NCBI GenBank assembly: GCA_050486445.1
Contig: JBJHDH010000001.1
Location: 62,001-126,000 of the forward strand
Length of the DNA: 64,000 nucleotides
Source of the DNA: Euryhalocaulis sp050486445
Lineage (GTDB): Bacteria; Pseudomonadota; Alphaproteobacteria; Caulobacterales; Maricaulaceae
Direction: 5' to 3'
Below are positions 51,635-60,453 of the stretch, piece after piece (positions within the stretch are counted from its first letter, which is position 1; every line of letters starts with the position of its first letter). The translations under genes and the position numbers were made by a program. The notes under the pieces were generated by a model that did not search any database, was not told where the DNA came from, and saw only the letters and a list, made by a program, of their open reading frames with translations.

Positions 51635-53776
51635 ATGAATCTCAGGACCGGGCGCCGGGCGCGCCGGCTCGTTCTCGCCGTTCTGGCTGTCCTGCTTCCC
51701 GCGGGCCCGGCGCTGACCCAGACTCTGGCCCAGCTCCAAACGCCCGCCTTCGCCGCGGATCAGGCGGCGCAGGGCGCGGCGCTCTACGCCCAGCATTGCG
51801 CCGTCTGCCACGGCCCGGATCTGAATGGCGGGCCGTTCGGCCCGGCGCTGGCGGGGGAGGCGTTCCAGGCCCGCTGGGGCGGCGCGCCTCTGGACGAGCT
51901 GTTCGACTATCTGCGCGCCTCGATGCCGCCCGCCGCGCCGGGCGGGCTGGACGCCGCCGGTTACGCCGCCCTGCTGGCGCACCAGCTGGAGGCGAACGGC
52001 GCGGCGGCCGGCGATGCTGCGTTGCCGGGAGACGCGATGCTGCTGGCCGGGTTCGCGTTTCCGGGCGAGGCCGCGCCGGACGGCGACGCCTTTGTGCGCA
52101 CCTTCGCCAGCCTGTCTTCGCGCGCGCGCGTGCCGGACTGGCCGGCGCCGCCCGACCGCATGGCCGGGCTGCGCGCTGTCGACGATTCCGTTCTGGCCGA
52201 TCCCCCGGCGGCGGACTGGCCGGCCTGGCGGCGCGGCCATCGCGGGCACGGGTTTTCGCCGCTGGCCCGGATCACGCCGGAGAATGCCGGAAGCCTGCGT
52301 CTGGCCTGGTCGGCGGCGCTGCCCGGCGGCCCGACAACGGGCGAGCCGCTGGTGCGCGACGGCGTGCTGTTCGTGTTCGGCTATGGCGACGAGGTGCTGG
52401 CGCTGGACGCGGCGAGCGGCGCCCGGCTGTGGCGCTACGCCCGGCATCTGCCGGAGAATCAGGCGCTGGAGCCAAAGCGCAATATCGCGCTCTATGGCGA
52501 GCGGCTCTATGTCGCCACCTCCGACCTGCACATCGTGGCGCTGGATGCGCGCACCGGCCGCCCGGTCTGGGACCGCGCGATCACAGACCGCCAGGGCTTC
52601 CGCATCACCGGCGGGCCGCTCGTGGCGGACGGCGTGGTGATGCAGGGCCTGGTCGGCGGGCGCACGCCCGGCGGCGCGCAGATTGTCGGCATGGACGCCG
52701 AAACCGGCGAGCGGCTCTGGGCCTTCAACACCATCCCGGCGCCGGGCCAGCCGGACGGCGACACCTGGAACGGCCTGCCGCAAGAGGCGCGCAGCGGCGG
52801 CTCGGTCTGGGTCGCCGGAACCTATGATTCCGAAAGCGGCCTTGCGCTGTTTGGCCCCGCCCCGACCTACGACACCGGCCCGATGCGCTTCCGCGAAGAG
52901 GGCGAAAACAACGACGCGCTCTATACCGACGCCACCATCGCGCTGGAGCCGCGCACCGGCCGTCTGGTCTGGTTCTATCAGCACATGAAGAACGACCAGC
53001 TCGACATGGACTGGGCGTTCGAGCGCACGGTGGCCGAGCTTTCAATAAACGGCGAGACGCGGCGGGTGATCGTCACCGGCGGCAAGGAGGGCCTGTTCGA
53101 TATCCTCGACGCCGATCGCGGAGAGTATCTCTCCACCTTCGACATGGGGATGCAGGATTTCGTCACCGCCATCGACCCCGTGACCGGCGAAAAGACGGTC
53201 GACGACTCCATGATGCCCGGCGGGCGCGACGATGTGATCCGGCTCTGCCCCTATGCCGGGGGCGGGCGCAACTGGATTCCCACCGCGTTCGATCCGCGCC
53301 GGGGCGCGCTCTATGTCGCGGCGCAGGATGTCTGCATGGACATCGTGCCCGCGCCGGGCGGCTTCATGACCACCGGCATCAATATGGAGATCGCGCCCCG
53401 CCCGGACAGCGACGGCCGCTTCGGACTGATTCAGGCGCTGGACGTGGCGACCGGCGAGACGCTGTGGCGCGCTCGTCAGCGTGCGCCACAGACCACGGGC
53501 GTTCTGGCCACCGGCGGCGGCGTGCTGTTCGCAGGCGCGCTTGACCGCGATGTCACCGCCTATGACGCCGCGACCGGCGACAAGCTCTGGAGCGCCGGCC
53601 TGCCCGATACGCCGAATGGCTCGCCAATCAGCTTCGAAGCGGACGGCCGGCAATATGTCGCCTTCGTCACCGGGCACGGCAGCCCCGTGACATCCGCCTT
53701 CACCAGCCTGGCGCCGGAAATCGTCATCCCCTCCACACGCGGCGCCGGGGTCTATGTCTTCGCCCTGCCGGAGTGA
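51635..53776 (+). CDS. PQQ-type quinoprotein dehydrogenase with N-terminal cytochrome c
   Basis: A 713-residue secreted protein. After a signal peptide (about 1-29) comes a cytochrome c domain with CAVCH (YAQHCAVCHGPDLNGG), then a PQQ-type eight-bladed propeller (WRRGHRGHGFSPLARITPEN, DAASGARLWRY, LDARTGRPVWDRAI, DAETGERLWAFNT, VATGETLWRARQRAP, DAATGDKLWSAGLP). Quinohaemoproteins usually have the haem at the C-terminus; here it is N-terminal. It would oxidise an alcohol or aldehyde in the periplasm and pass electrons to haem. Divergent from cassette C. No pqq biosynthesis genes are in the window. GGGGGAG precedes the ATG. Confidence 0.9.
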   Translation: MNLRTGRRARRLVLAVLAVLLPAGPALTQTLAQLQTPAFAADQAAQGAALYAQHCAVCHGPDLNGGPFGPALAGEAFQARWGGAPLDELFDYLRASMPPAAPGGLDAAGYAALLAHQLEANGAAAGDAALPGDAMLLAGFAFPGEAAPDGDAFVRTFASLSSRARVPDWPAPPDRMAGLRAVDDSVLADPPAADWPAWRRGHRGHGFSPLARITPENAGSLRLAWSAALPGGPTTGEPLVRDGVLFVFGYGDEVLALDAASGARLWRYARHLPENQALEPKRNIALYGERLYVATSDLHIVALDARTGRPVWDRAITDRQGFRITGGPLVADGVVMQGLVGGRTPGGAQIVGMDAETGERLWAFNTIPAPGQPDGDTWNGLPQEARSGGSVWVAGTYDSESGLALFGPAPTYDTGPMRFREEGENNDALYTDATIALEPRTGRLVWFYQHMKNDQLDMDWAFERTVAELSINGETRRVIVTGGKEGLFDILDADRGEYLSTFDMGMQDFVTAIDPVTGEKTVDDSMMPGGRDDVIRLCPYAGGGRNWIPTAFDPRRGALYVAAQDVCMDIVPAPGGFMTTGINMEIAPRPDSDGRFGLIQALDVATGETLWRARQRAPQTTGVLATGGGVLFAGALDRDVTAYDAATGDKLWSAGLPDTPNGSPISFEADGRQYVAFVTGHGSPVTSAFTSLAPEIVIPSTRGAGVYVFALPE

Positions 53777-53835
53777 GGCTCCGAAGCTCCAGGGCCACAA
53801 CGCCAGATTCCACGATGTCTATGTCAGGGCGCGGT

Positions 53836-53986
53836 GATCTCCCCCTGCGTAGCGGGGGGAGGGGACCGCCGGAGGCGGTGAGGGGGGCGAGTGCGCCCCG
53901 GTTTTGACATCCATGCTGCGTCCGCCCCTTCCACCATCTTCGCTGCGCTCGATGTCCCCTCCCCCGCGCTGCGCGCAGGGGAGGAT
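53836..53986. repeat. 150-bp palindrome-ended repeat, copy 1
   Basis: It begins GATCTCCCCCTGCGTAGCGG and ends CGCTGCGCGCAGGGGAGGAT, ends that are inverted repeats of each other. The middle contains GGGGGGCGAGTGCGCCCC. Copy 2 lies 500 bases further on and matches at both ends and over the GCGAGTGCGCCCCGG segment. Confidence 0.75.
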
Positions 53987-54480
53987 CACGCTAGCGCCCT
54001 TCATTAGAACATCGAAAATATCGTGGGCCTTCACTTCACGCTCACTACTCCACCCCAACACCCGCAACGCCCTCCACGAAAAACTGCGGGGAAATTTCCG
54101 CAAACCTCCTACACCCCTCCGCTGCGCATAGGATGGCTGCGTTCCTTCCTCACGAGGGACGCGCGCAATCAACGTGGGGGAAGGAAGTGCGTGGCCTGTC
54201 CGTGCTTCAGGGATGATAGCCTGAAGCTCCGGCAGGGCCTTCAGGGCGGCGAGCGGCACTAAACGACCGACCGCGTCAAAACCCTGGACTGGAATCGGGA
54301 CGGAGACGTTCCGGCAAATCCACGCGCGGGGCGCTCAAAGGGGGCGCACCATACGTACCCAGAACAGGAACACCCGCGTTCCCCGCGGGCGCCCCGCTTC
54401 CCTCACCTCTTTCAGAACGCACTCGGGGCGAACGCACGCCTGTGTCTGAAATTCTGCGTTTCTGAAAACAGAGCGCCGTT
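53987..54480. other. Gene-free stretch between the two 150-bp repeats
   Basis: No gene is supported. The minus frame open across 53819-54259 has no family match and partly runs through the repeat; fragments such as EVKAHDIFDVLMKG may be the relic of a decayed gene. Confidence 0.4.
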
Positions 54481-54637
54481 GATCTCCCCCTGCGTAGCGG
54501 GGGGAGTGCCGGGCGAAGCCCGGAAGGGGGGCGAGTGCGCCCCGGTGTCGAATGCGGCGCGTGTTTCCGCCCCCTCCACCACGCTGCGCTAACGCTGCGC
54601 GTGGTCCCCCTCCCCCGCGCTGCGCGCAGGGGAGGAT
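54481..54637. repeat. 150-bp palindrome-ended repeat, copy 2
   Basis: Same ends as copy 1 (GATCTCCCCCTGCGTAGCGG ... CGCTGCGCGCAGGGGAGGAT) and same GCGAGTGCGCCCCGG core, with a different middle (TGCCGGGCGAAGCCCGGAAG is itself a hairpin). The arrangement resembles a REP doublet or small non-autonomous mobile element. Confidence 0.75.
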
Positions 54638-54688
54638 GCCCATACCACCCACCACGCTCCTCGGGATGAGGTTCAGAAACTCAGGCGA

Positions 54689-55081
54689 TCAAGAAATGCT
54701 CAGCCGCGCCCGCTCGCCGCAGGACGGGCGGCGCACCTCGACGGCGCAGAGGCCGGGCAGCGCATCTTTCAGCCGGCCGAATATCCAGAGACAGAGATTC
54801 TCCAGCGACGGATTCTCCAGTCCCGGAATCTCGTTCAGCATCCGGTGGTCCAGCTCGTCGGCCACCAGCCGTTCGACAATGCCGCCGGTCTCGACCAGGT
54901 CGCGCACCCATCCGGTCGTATCGCCGGCCTCGCCGCGCAGCGTGACCGAGCCTTCAAAACTGTGGCCGTGAATGCGGCGGAAGGCGTGGCCCTCCGGCTT
55001 GTGGCCGAAATAATGCGCGGCCTCGAAACGGAAATCCTTGGAGATTTCCAGAACAGGAGCGCCGGTGCGTGGTGATGTCAT
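54689..55081 (-). CDS. 6-pyruvoyl-tetrahydropterin synthase/QueD-like protein, catalytic Cys missing
   Basis: A 130-residue T-fold protein. The zinc His are in FEAAHYFGHK and RIHGHSFEG, and ELDHRMLNEIPGLENPSLEN in two parts matches the family. The Cys that precedes HGH in QueD (HxCxxxHGH) is replaced by EGHAFRRIHGH, so no Cys is at that place; a Cys near the C-terminus (RPSCGERARL) does not align with it. The same Cys-less type occurs in other alphaproteobacteria from memory. It may not make preQ0 precursors and may instead do another pterin reaction. Confidence 0.85.
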   Translation of the reverse strand: MTSPRTGAPVLEISKDFRFEAAHYFGHKPEGHAFRRIHGHSFEGSVTLRGEAGDTTGWVRDLVETGGIVERLVADELDHRMLNEIPGLENPSLENLCLWIFGRLKDALPGLCAVEVRRPSCGERARLSIS

Positions 55082-55154
55082 GCGCTTTTGCTCACAGGTG
55101 GCGCGAACTGTGCCGGGCGCAGGCGCGCCCGGGACATGTCTGGCGGTGGAAGAA

Positions 55155-55235
55155 TTAGTCGATACGGCCCGTCTGAACGAAATTGAGAACCGCGAATGCG
55201 GCGAGGAAGATGGCGATAACGATAATAGCGGTCAT
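55155..55235 (-). CDS. 26-residue single-pass membrane peptide
   Basis: The frame reads MTAIIVIAIFLAAFAVLNFV followed by QTGRID and TAA. It is one membrane helix with a short polar tail. GGAGCGCAGC lies directly upstream of the ATG. It stands between queD-like and 3-hydroxybutyrate dehydrogenase genes on the same strand. Small proteins of this look (hydrophobic helix ending in FxxxGRID) occur in alphaproteobacteria; no function is known to me. Confidence 0.6.
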   Translation of the reverse strand: MTAIIVIAIFLAAFAVLNFVQTGRID

Positions 55236-55310
55236 GCTGCGCTCCAGCCGAAGAGGATGCTCCGCTCTATAGGTGACCCCGCCGCCGCTTCCAAGCCGCC
55301 CCGGCGCCCG

Positions 55311-56105
55311 TCATCGCGCGCTCCAGCCCCCATCGACGGTCAGCGCCGCGCCGGTGACGCCCGAACCCCAGTCCGAGACCAGATAGAGCAGCATGCCGGC
55401 GATCTCGTTGGTCTCGATGAAACGCTTGCTGGGCTGGCTGGCCAGGATCACCTCGCGGATCACCTCGTCCTCGCTCTTGCCGTGCGCTTTGGCCTGATCG
55501 GCGATCTGGTCCTCCACCAGTTTCGTCTTCACAAAACCGGGACAGATGGCGTTGCAGGTGATTCCGGTCTCGGCCAGTTCCAGCGCCACGGATTTGGTCA
55601 GGCCGACCACGCCGTGCTTGCTCGCCACATAGGCGGACTTGAACGGACTGGCGACCAGTCCATGGACCGAGGCGAGATTGACGATCCGCCCCCGGCCGCG
55701 CGCCTTCATCGCCGGAACCGCCGCCTTGATGGCGTGAAATGCGCTGGAAAGATTGATGGCGATGATGCGGTCCCATTGCTCGTCCGGGAAGGACTCGACC
55801 GGGCTGACATGCTGCACCCCGGCATTGTTCACCAGAATGTCGACGCGGCCGAACCGCTCCATCGTCTCGCCGATCAGGCCGCCAATCTCGCCGGGCCTGG
55901 TCATGTCGGCGGGGTGATAGGCGGCCTGCACGCCGTAATCCTGCTCCAGCGCCGCGCGCTGCGCCTCGATCTCCGTCTCGTCGCCAAGCCCGTTGAGCAC
56001 AATGTCGGCCCCCGCGCGGGCCAGCACTTCGGCCAGCGCCGCGCCGATGCCGCTGGTGGAGCCGGTGATGATGGCCGCCTGGCCTTTCAGAAACAGCGGG
56101 ATCAT
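55311..56105 (-). CDS. bdhA: 3-hydroxybutyrate dehydrogenase
   Basis: A 264-residue short-chain dehydrogenase that oxidises 3-hydroxybutyrate to acetoacetate with NAD. The nucleotide loop is TGSTSGIG, and the catalytic set is Asn (LVNNAGVQHV, INLSSAF), Ser (NLASVHG), Tyr and Lys (AYVASKHG). The blocks SVHGLVASPFKSAYV and CPGFVKTKLVEDQI are typical of BDH. The ATG at 56105 has GAGG seven bases upstream; a TTG at 56117 also opens the frame. It completes PHB breakdown with PhaZ at 6.8 kb. Confidence 0.92.
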   Translation of the reverse strand: MIPLFLKGQAAIITGSTSGIGAALAEVLARAGADIVLNGLGDETEIEAQRAALEQDYGVQAAYHPADMTRPGEIGGLIGETMERFGRVDILVNNAGVQHVSPVESFPDEQWDRIIAINLSSAFHAIKAAVPAMKARGRGRIVNLASVHGLVASPFKSAYVASKHGVVGLTKSVALELAETGITCNAICPGFVKTKLVEDQIADQAKAHGKSEDEVIREVILASQPSKRFIETNEIAGMLLYLVSDWGSGVTGAALTVDGGWSAR

Positions 56106-56157
56106 GGCGCGCCTCAATTTTCCGGTTGCGCCAGTGTTCGCCGCTGGCGCCGCGGGA

Positions 56158-57237
56158 TCAATAGCCGGTCATTTCCAAATAGCCGCGGCCGGGATGGGTT
56201 CCGTCCGCGCGCACCGGACCCTCCCAATATGGCACGGTTCCGGGATTCCAGGCGCCGGGATTCAGCGGGTCCAGAATCACGTCCAGCCCGCGCGCCGGAA
56301 CCCGCACGCGCCAGCGCACAGGAATGCGCCGTCCGGCGACGCGGCGGGCGCCCAGCGGCGTCAGTTGGATATCCGCGCCGGCGAGCGGCGCGGGCGTTCC
56401 ATCCGCCGCGATCCAGGAACCGGAGAGGAATGCCGGCGCATTTTCGCTGCGCAGCGCGAACGCCATCAGTTTCTCGCCGCGGTCCAGATGCAGCGACAGC
56501 CAGTCCCATCCCTGCTGGCCGGGCGCGAGCGGCTGGCTCGACCATTCACGGTCCAGCCACGCATCGCCGCTCACCGCGATCTCGCGCCCTTCCAGCAGCA
56601 GCGCGCCTTCAACGGCCAGAAACGGCTGGCTGAAATAATGGCTGGCCTGTCCGGTCGCGGATTTGACGCTATAGCCATCCTCGCCCTGCGGGACGAACGG
56701 CCCGGCCCGCGTCAGCGACAGGCGAAAGGCGAAGTCCGGGCCAGCTGCAATCATGCTCCAGACATCGTTGTTGGGTTCATTGGTGTTGGCGCCGCCCCGC
56801 TCCAGACTCCAGTCGTCGATAAAGGCGCGGAACGGGTCCGCCTGCGCCCCCGCCTGTCCGGTTCCGCCGCGCGCCAGACGCTCGGCGAAACGGTGCATTG
56901 TGGCCGAGGTCAGCGCCGCATGCCCCATCCAGACATGCGGGTCAGCCCAGGAGTCTTCGCTGCGCATCGGGGCCAGCGCCTGGCGGAACAGCGTCCATTG
57001 CACGCCCCAGTCGCGTCCGTCCGCGTCCGTCAGATTGGCGGTGACATACCACCATTCGGTGCGGAATTCGGGATGCGGGCCAAGATCGTCCGGGAAGACC
57101 AGCGCCCGTCCCCGCTGCGGCAGCGCAAACCCGTCCGCCGGGGCGCCCAGACCCGCAAAGCCCTGCCCGAACGCCGTCGCGGGCAACAACGCTCCCAGTC
57201 CCGTGATCGCGCTCCGGCGAGTTGGATGGACCTGCAT
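56158..57237 (-). CDS. AttH/CrtC-like lipocalin protein of an ABC exporter operon
   Basis: A 359-residue exported protein with a signal (HPTRRSAITGLGALLPATAF, twin-arginine-like). The body matches the AttH/carotenoid 1,2-hydratase-like double lipocalin family: EFRTEWWYVTANL, GVQWTLFRQAL, MGHAALTS, WLDREWSSQPL, GWDWLSLHLDRG, PVRWRVRVPARGLDV. These proteins accompany FtsX-type ABC systems, as here. The ATG at 57237 follows AGAGG and lies seven bases after the permease stop; an ATG at 57255 would overlap it. Hydratase activity is doubtful. Confidence 0.85.
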   Translation of the reverse strand: MQVHPTRRSAITGLGALLPATAFGQGFAGLGAPADGFALPQRGRALVFPDDLGPHPEFRTEWWYVTANLTDADGRDWGVQWTLFRQALAPMRSEDSWADPHVWMGHAALTSATMHRFAERLARGGTGQAGAQADPFRAFIDDWSLERGGANTNEPNNDVWSMIAAGPDFAFRLSLTRAGPFVPQGEDGYSVKSATGQASHYFSQPFLAVEGALLLEGREIAVSGDAWLDREWSSQPLAPGQQGWDWLSLHLDRGEKLMAFALRSENAPAFLSGSWIAADGTPAPLAGADIQLTPLGARRVAGRRIPVRWRVRVPARGLDVILDPLNPGAWNPGTVPYWEGPVRADGTHPGRGYLEMTGY

Positions 57238-57244
57238 GGCGCCT

Positions 57245-59752
57245 CTAGCGTTCATGCGCGAACACCCCTGCCAGCGCGGCCGGGCGCGTGCGCGCCAGAC
57301 GCAGCGCCGGTCCCGCCCCGGCCAGCAGCGCGATCAGCAGCGCCAGCCCCGCCATCGCCAGCCATTGCACCGGAAAGACATGCAGCGGCAGGCGCCAGCC
57401 AAACGCCTCGACATTGATGACCGCGACCAGCATCCAGGCCAGCGCGATTCCCAATGGAATGGCGAGCATGGCGGTCAGCAAAGCCAGCGCCAGCGTGCGC
57501 CCCAGTTCCAGCAGCGACAGGTGCGCGCGCGTCGCGCCCATCGCCCAGACCGGCGCCAGATGCGGCAGGCGCCGCTGCGCCAGCGCGCCAAGACCGGCCA
57601 GAAGCGCGCCGCCCGCGACCGCCAGAGTCAGCGCGCCAAGCGCCGCCGTCACCGCGAAGGTGCGCTCGAACACGGTGAGCGAAAACCGCTTCACCGCCGC
57701 CTGATCGAACACCGGCCCCGCCGCCGGGCCAAAGCGCGTGCGCAGGGCGCTCATCACCTCCGGCGCCGCGCCGGGCGCCGTGACGATCTCCAGCCCCGAG
57801 ATTTGCGCATCCGGCCATCGCGCCGCCGCCGCGCCGATCTCCGCCCGGATCTGTCCGCGCGGATTGCCGTAATCGGCATAAAGCCCCGCCACGCGCAGGC
57901 GCCAATCGCCGGATGGCGTTGGCAGCGCGAAGACATCGCCGCGCGCAAGATGAAGGCGCCGCGCCGTCTGCTCGCTGATCAGCACCGCCTCGCCGCGCGC
58001 AACAGAATCCCAATCAGATTCTGTGAGCGGCGCGCCCAGCACCGGCCATGTCTGGCGATGGAAGGCGTGATCGGTGAAGCCGATCACTTCGACCGGCCAG
58101 TCACTCGTGCGTGTATCGGCGCGCAGGGTCGGCAGGGCGGCGGTCACATCGTCGCGCGCGCGCAGGAAGTCCGCGATATCCTCGGCCAGGTCCGGCCGCG
58201 CCAGATTGAGATAGACATCGGCCGCCAGCCGCCGGTCCAGCCAGTCGGTGAAGGCGGCGCGGAATCCGCCAACCATCGAGCCGACGCCGATATTGGCCGC
58301 CAGCGCCAGCAGCAGCGCGGTCAGCGCCAGTGACAGGCCGGAAAGATCGCGCCGCGCCTCGGCCCAGAACCATTCCGTCATCGGCCCACCGCCGCGCGCC
58401 TGCGCCGCGCGCAGCAGCAGCGCCAGCATAGGCGGCAGCGCCAGCGCGGCGGCCAGCAGCAGCGCCCCCAGCGCCAGAAACCCCGCCGCCAGTCCCTCGC
58501 CGAATGCCAGAAGCCCCAGCCACGCCGCGCACAACAATGCCGCCGCGCCAGCCTGAACCTGGGTCCAGCGCCGCCGCGCCGCCGCCCATGCGCCGGGCCG
58601 GGCCGTCTCCAGCACCGGCATCCGCCAGGCTCTGGCCAGGCCCGCGCCCAGCGCCGCCGCCGCGCCCGCCAGTCCCATCGCCAGACCCGACGCCGCCCAT
58701 GCGGCGCGGAATGCGGGCGCGTCCGGCGCCGGGGCGCCATAGAGCGCCTGCAACGTCATCCCGACGCCCGGCAGCAGCAGCGCCGCCAGCGCATATCCGG
58801 CCATCAGCCCCAGCGCCCCGGCCAGCAGCGCCAGAACCAGCATTTCCACGATCAGCGCCCCGGCCAGCGCGCGGCGCGAAACGCCACAGGCGCGCAACGT
58901 GCGCAGCGCGGGCAGGCGCTGCTCGAACGCCAGGCCCGCCGCCGCCGCCGCGATGAACAGGCCGACAATGAACGCAAGCAGGCCAAACGCCGTGAGATTG
59001 AGATGGAAGCTGGCGGTCAGGTCCGACAGGTCGCGCGGGCCTTCCGGTACCACGCGGCGCAGGCCGGGCGCGATGCTCTCCAGTTCCGGCGCGGTCAGCG
59101 ATGGCGGCCCGGTCAGGATCAGGCCGGTCAGCGCACCGTCCATGTCCAATACGGTCTGGTTCAATAGTGTTTGGGTCGCGCCAATATCCATCAGCGCGAC
59201 CCCCGGCTCCACGCCACGCCGCGCCTCGACGGGCGGCAAAGCGCGGCCATCGTCCGTCACCGGCGCATCGCCGGGCGAAAGCCCCAGCCGCCGCATCGTC
59301 TCCGGCGCCATCCACACGCGATGCGGCGGCAGCATGAAAGCGGCCATGTCCGCCTGCCCATCCATCATCGCGCCCAGCATCGCACCCGCGCCCGCTGCTC
59401 CGCCGGGCGCGGAGAGCAAGGTCGCCGGCTCGACGCCGCGCACGCTCAGCGCCGCGCCTTCGAGCGTCACCCGCCCTTCCAGCATTGGCGAGACCGGCCA
59501 TCCGGCGCGGCGCAGCGCCAGAAAAACCTGCTGCGAAATCAGCCCGCCATCCGCGGCGGCCAGCGTGTCCGGCTGCGCGTCCAGCGCCGCCTCGGCGCTT
59601 GCATAGGAGGCGCGCGCCTCGGCGTTCAGCGCCTGCACCCCGCTCCACAGCGCCGTCGCGGCGGCAAGGCCCAGCAGCAAGGCGGCGAACTGCGCCGGGC
59701 GCCGCCGCCAGTGCGAGGCCAGCACGATCAGCGCCTGGCCCGCCGCCCTCAT
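57245..59752 (-). CDS. FtsX-type ABC transporter permease (AttFG-like fusion)
   Basis: An 835-residue membrane protein with two FtsX domains: an N-terminal helix, a periplasmic domain (about 40-250), three helices, further helices, a second periplasmic domain (about 500-690) and three final helices. Blocks LTAFGLLAFIVGLFIAAAA and AVTAALGALTLAVAGGALLA mark the FtsX parts. It works in the membrane with the ATPase, whose stop overlaps its ATG (ATGA). Such systems extract lipids or lipoproteins or act mechanically; the substrate is unknown. Confidence 0.9.
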   Translation of the reverse strand: MRAAGQALIVLASHWRRRPAQFAALLLGLAAATALWSGVQALNAEARASYASAEAALDAQPDTLAAADGGLISQQVFLALRRAGWPVSPMLEGRVTLEGAALSVRGVEPATLLSAPGGAAGAGAMLGAMMDGQADMAAFMLPPHRVWMAPETMRRLGLSPGDAPVTDDGRALPPVEARRGVEPGVALMDIGATQTLLNQTVLDMDGALTGLILTGPPSLTAPELESIAPGLRRVVPEGPRDLSDLTASFHLNLTAFGLLAFIVGLFIAAAAAGLAFEQRLPALRTLRACGVSRRALAGALIVEMLVLALLAGALGLMAGYALAALLLPGVGMTLQALYGAPAPDAPAFRAAWAASGLAMGLAGAAAALGAGLARAWRMPVLETARPGAWAAARRRWTQVQAGAAALLCAAWLGLLAFGEGLAAGFLALGALLLAAALALPPMLALLLRAAQARGGGPMTEWFWAEARRDLSGLSLALTALLLALAANIGVGSMVGGFRAAFTDWLDRRLAADVYLNLARPDLAEDIADFLRARDDVTAALPTLRADTRTSDWPVEVIGFTDHAFHRQTWPVLGAPLTESDWDSVARGEAVLISEQTARRLHLARGDVFALPTPSGDWRLRVAGLYADYGNPRGQIRAEIGAAAARWPDAQISGLEIVTAPGAAPEVMSALRTRFGPAAGPVFDQAAVKRFSLTVFERTFAVTAALGALTLAVAGGALLAGLGALAQRRLPHLAPVWAMGATRAHLSLLELGRTLALALLTAMLAIPLGIALAWMLVAVINVEAFGWRLPLHVFPVQWLAMAGLALLIALLAGAGPALRLARTRPAALAGVFAHER

Positions 59753-60453
59753 GCGATGCGCCCCGCGTGCAGCACGGCGCAGCGATCCAGCCGCGCCGCC
59801 AGCCGCGCGCTGTGCGTCGCCATCAGCACGGCGCAGCCGGTATCGGCGGCCAGCTCCAGCATCAGGTCCAGCACCGCGTCCGCCGTGCGCTCGTCCAGAT
59901 TGCCGGTCGGCTCGTCGGCCAGCAGCAGGCGCGGCCGCACAGCCAGCGCCCGGCCGATGGCCAGGCGCTGCTGCTGCCCGCCCGAAAGCTGTTCGGGCCA
60001 GCGCGCGGCGGCCTCCAAAAGGCCCAGCCGCGCCAGCAGCGCTTCATGCCAGGCGCGGTCGAACCGCCCGGCCAGCCGCGCCTGAAAGGCGAGATTGGCG
60101 GCCACGCTGAGGCTGCCGATCAGGTTGAACTGCTGAAACACCAGCCCGATTTCCGCGCGGCGCAGGCGCGCGCGCGCCGCGTCGTCCATCGCGCCAAGAT
60201 CGCGTCCGTCCAGCAGAATGTCACCCGCATCGGCGCGGTCCAGCCCGGCGATCAGATGCAGCAGCGTACTTTTGCCGCTGCCCGACTCGCCCATCAGCGC
60301 CAGCGTCTCTCCGGCGGCCAGATCAAGGTCCGCCCCGTCCAGCACGCTCAGCCGCCCTTTATCTCCGGCATCTCCCCCGCCTTGCGGCGTCTCATGCGCC
60401 TTGCACAGACCGCGCACGCGCAGCAGCGGCGGCGCCTCCGACGCCGCGCTCAC
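59749..60453 (-). CDS. LolD/MacB-like ABC ATPase
   Basis: A 234-residue ABC ATPase with Walker A GESGSGKST, signature LSGGQQQRLAIGRAL, Walker B LLLADEPTGNLDE and the switch His (LMATHSARLA). It partners the FtsX-type permease downstream. The GTG at 60453 overlaps the TGA of the FAD-linked oxidase (GTGA), so the four genes from 61862 to 56158 form one unit; the frame is open further upstream to 60735, but that part is the shadow of the oxidase gene. Confidence 0.92.
   Translation of the reverse strand: MSAASEAPPLLRVRGLCKAHETPQGGGDAGDKGRLSVLDGADLDLAAGETLALMGESGSGKSTLLHLIAGLDRADAGDILLDGRDLGAMDDAARARLRRAEIGLVFQQFNLIGSLSVAANLAFQARLAGRFDRAWHEALLARLGLLEAAARWPEQLSGGQQQRLAIGRALAVRPRLLLADEPTGNLDERTADAVLDLMLELAADTGCAVLMATHSARLAARLDRCAVLHAGRIA

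Noticed and set aside
53819..54259. Minus-strand open frame of 146 codons beside the quinoprotein gene
   Set aside because: It reads through repeat copy 1, has no ribosome site and no recognisable domain.
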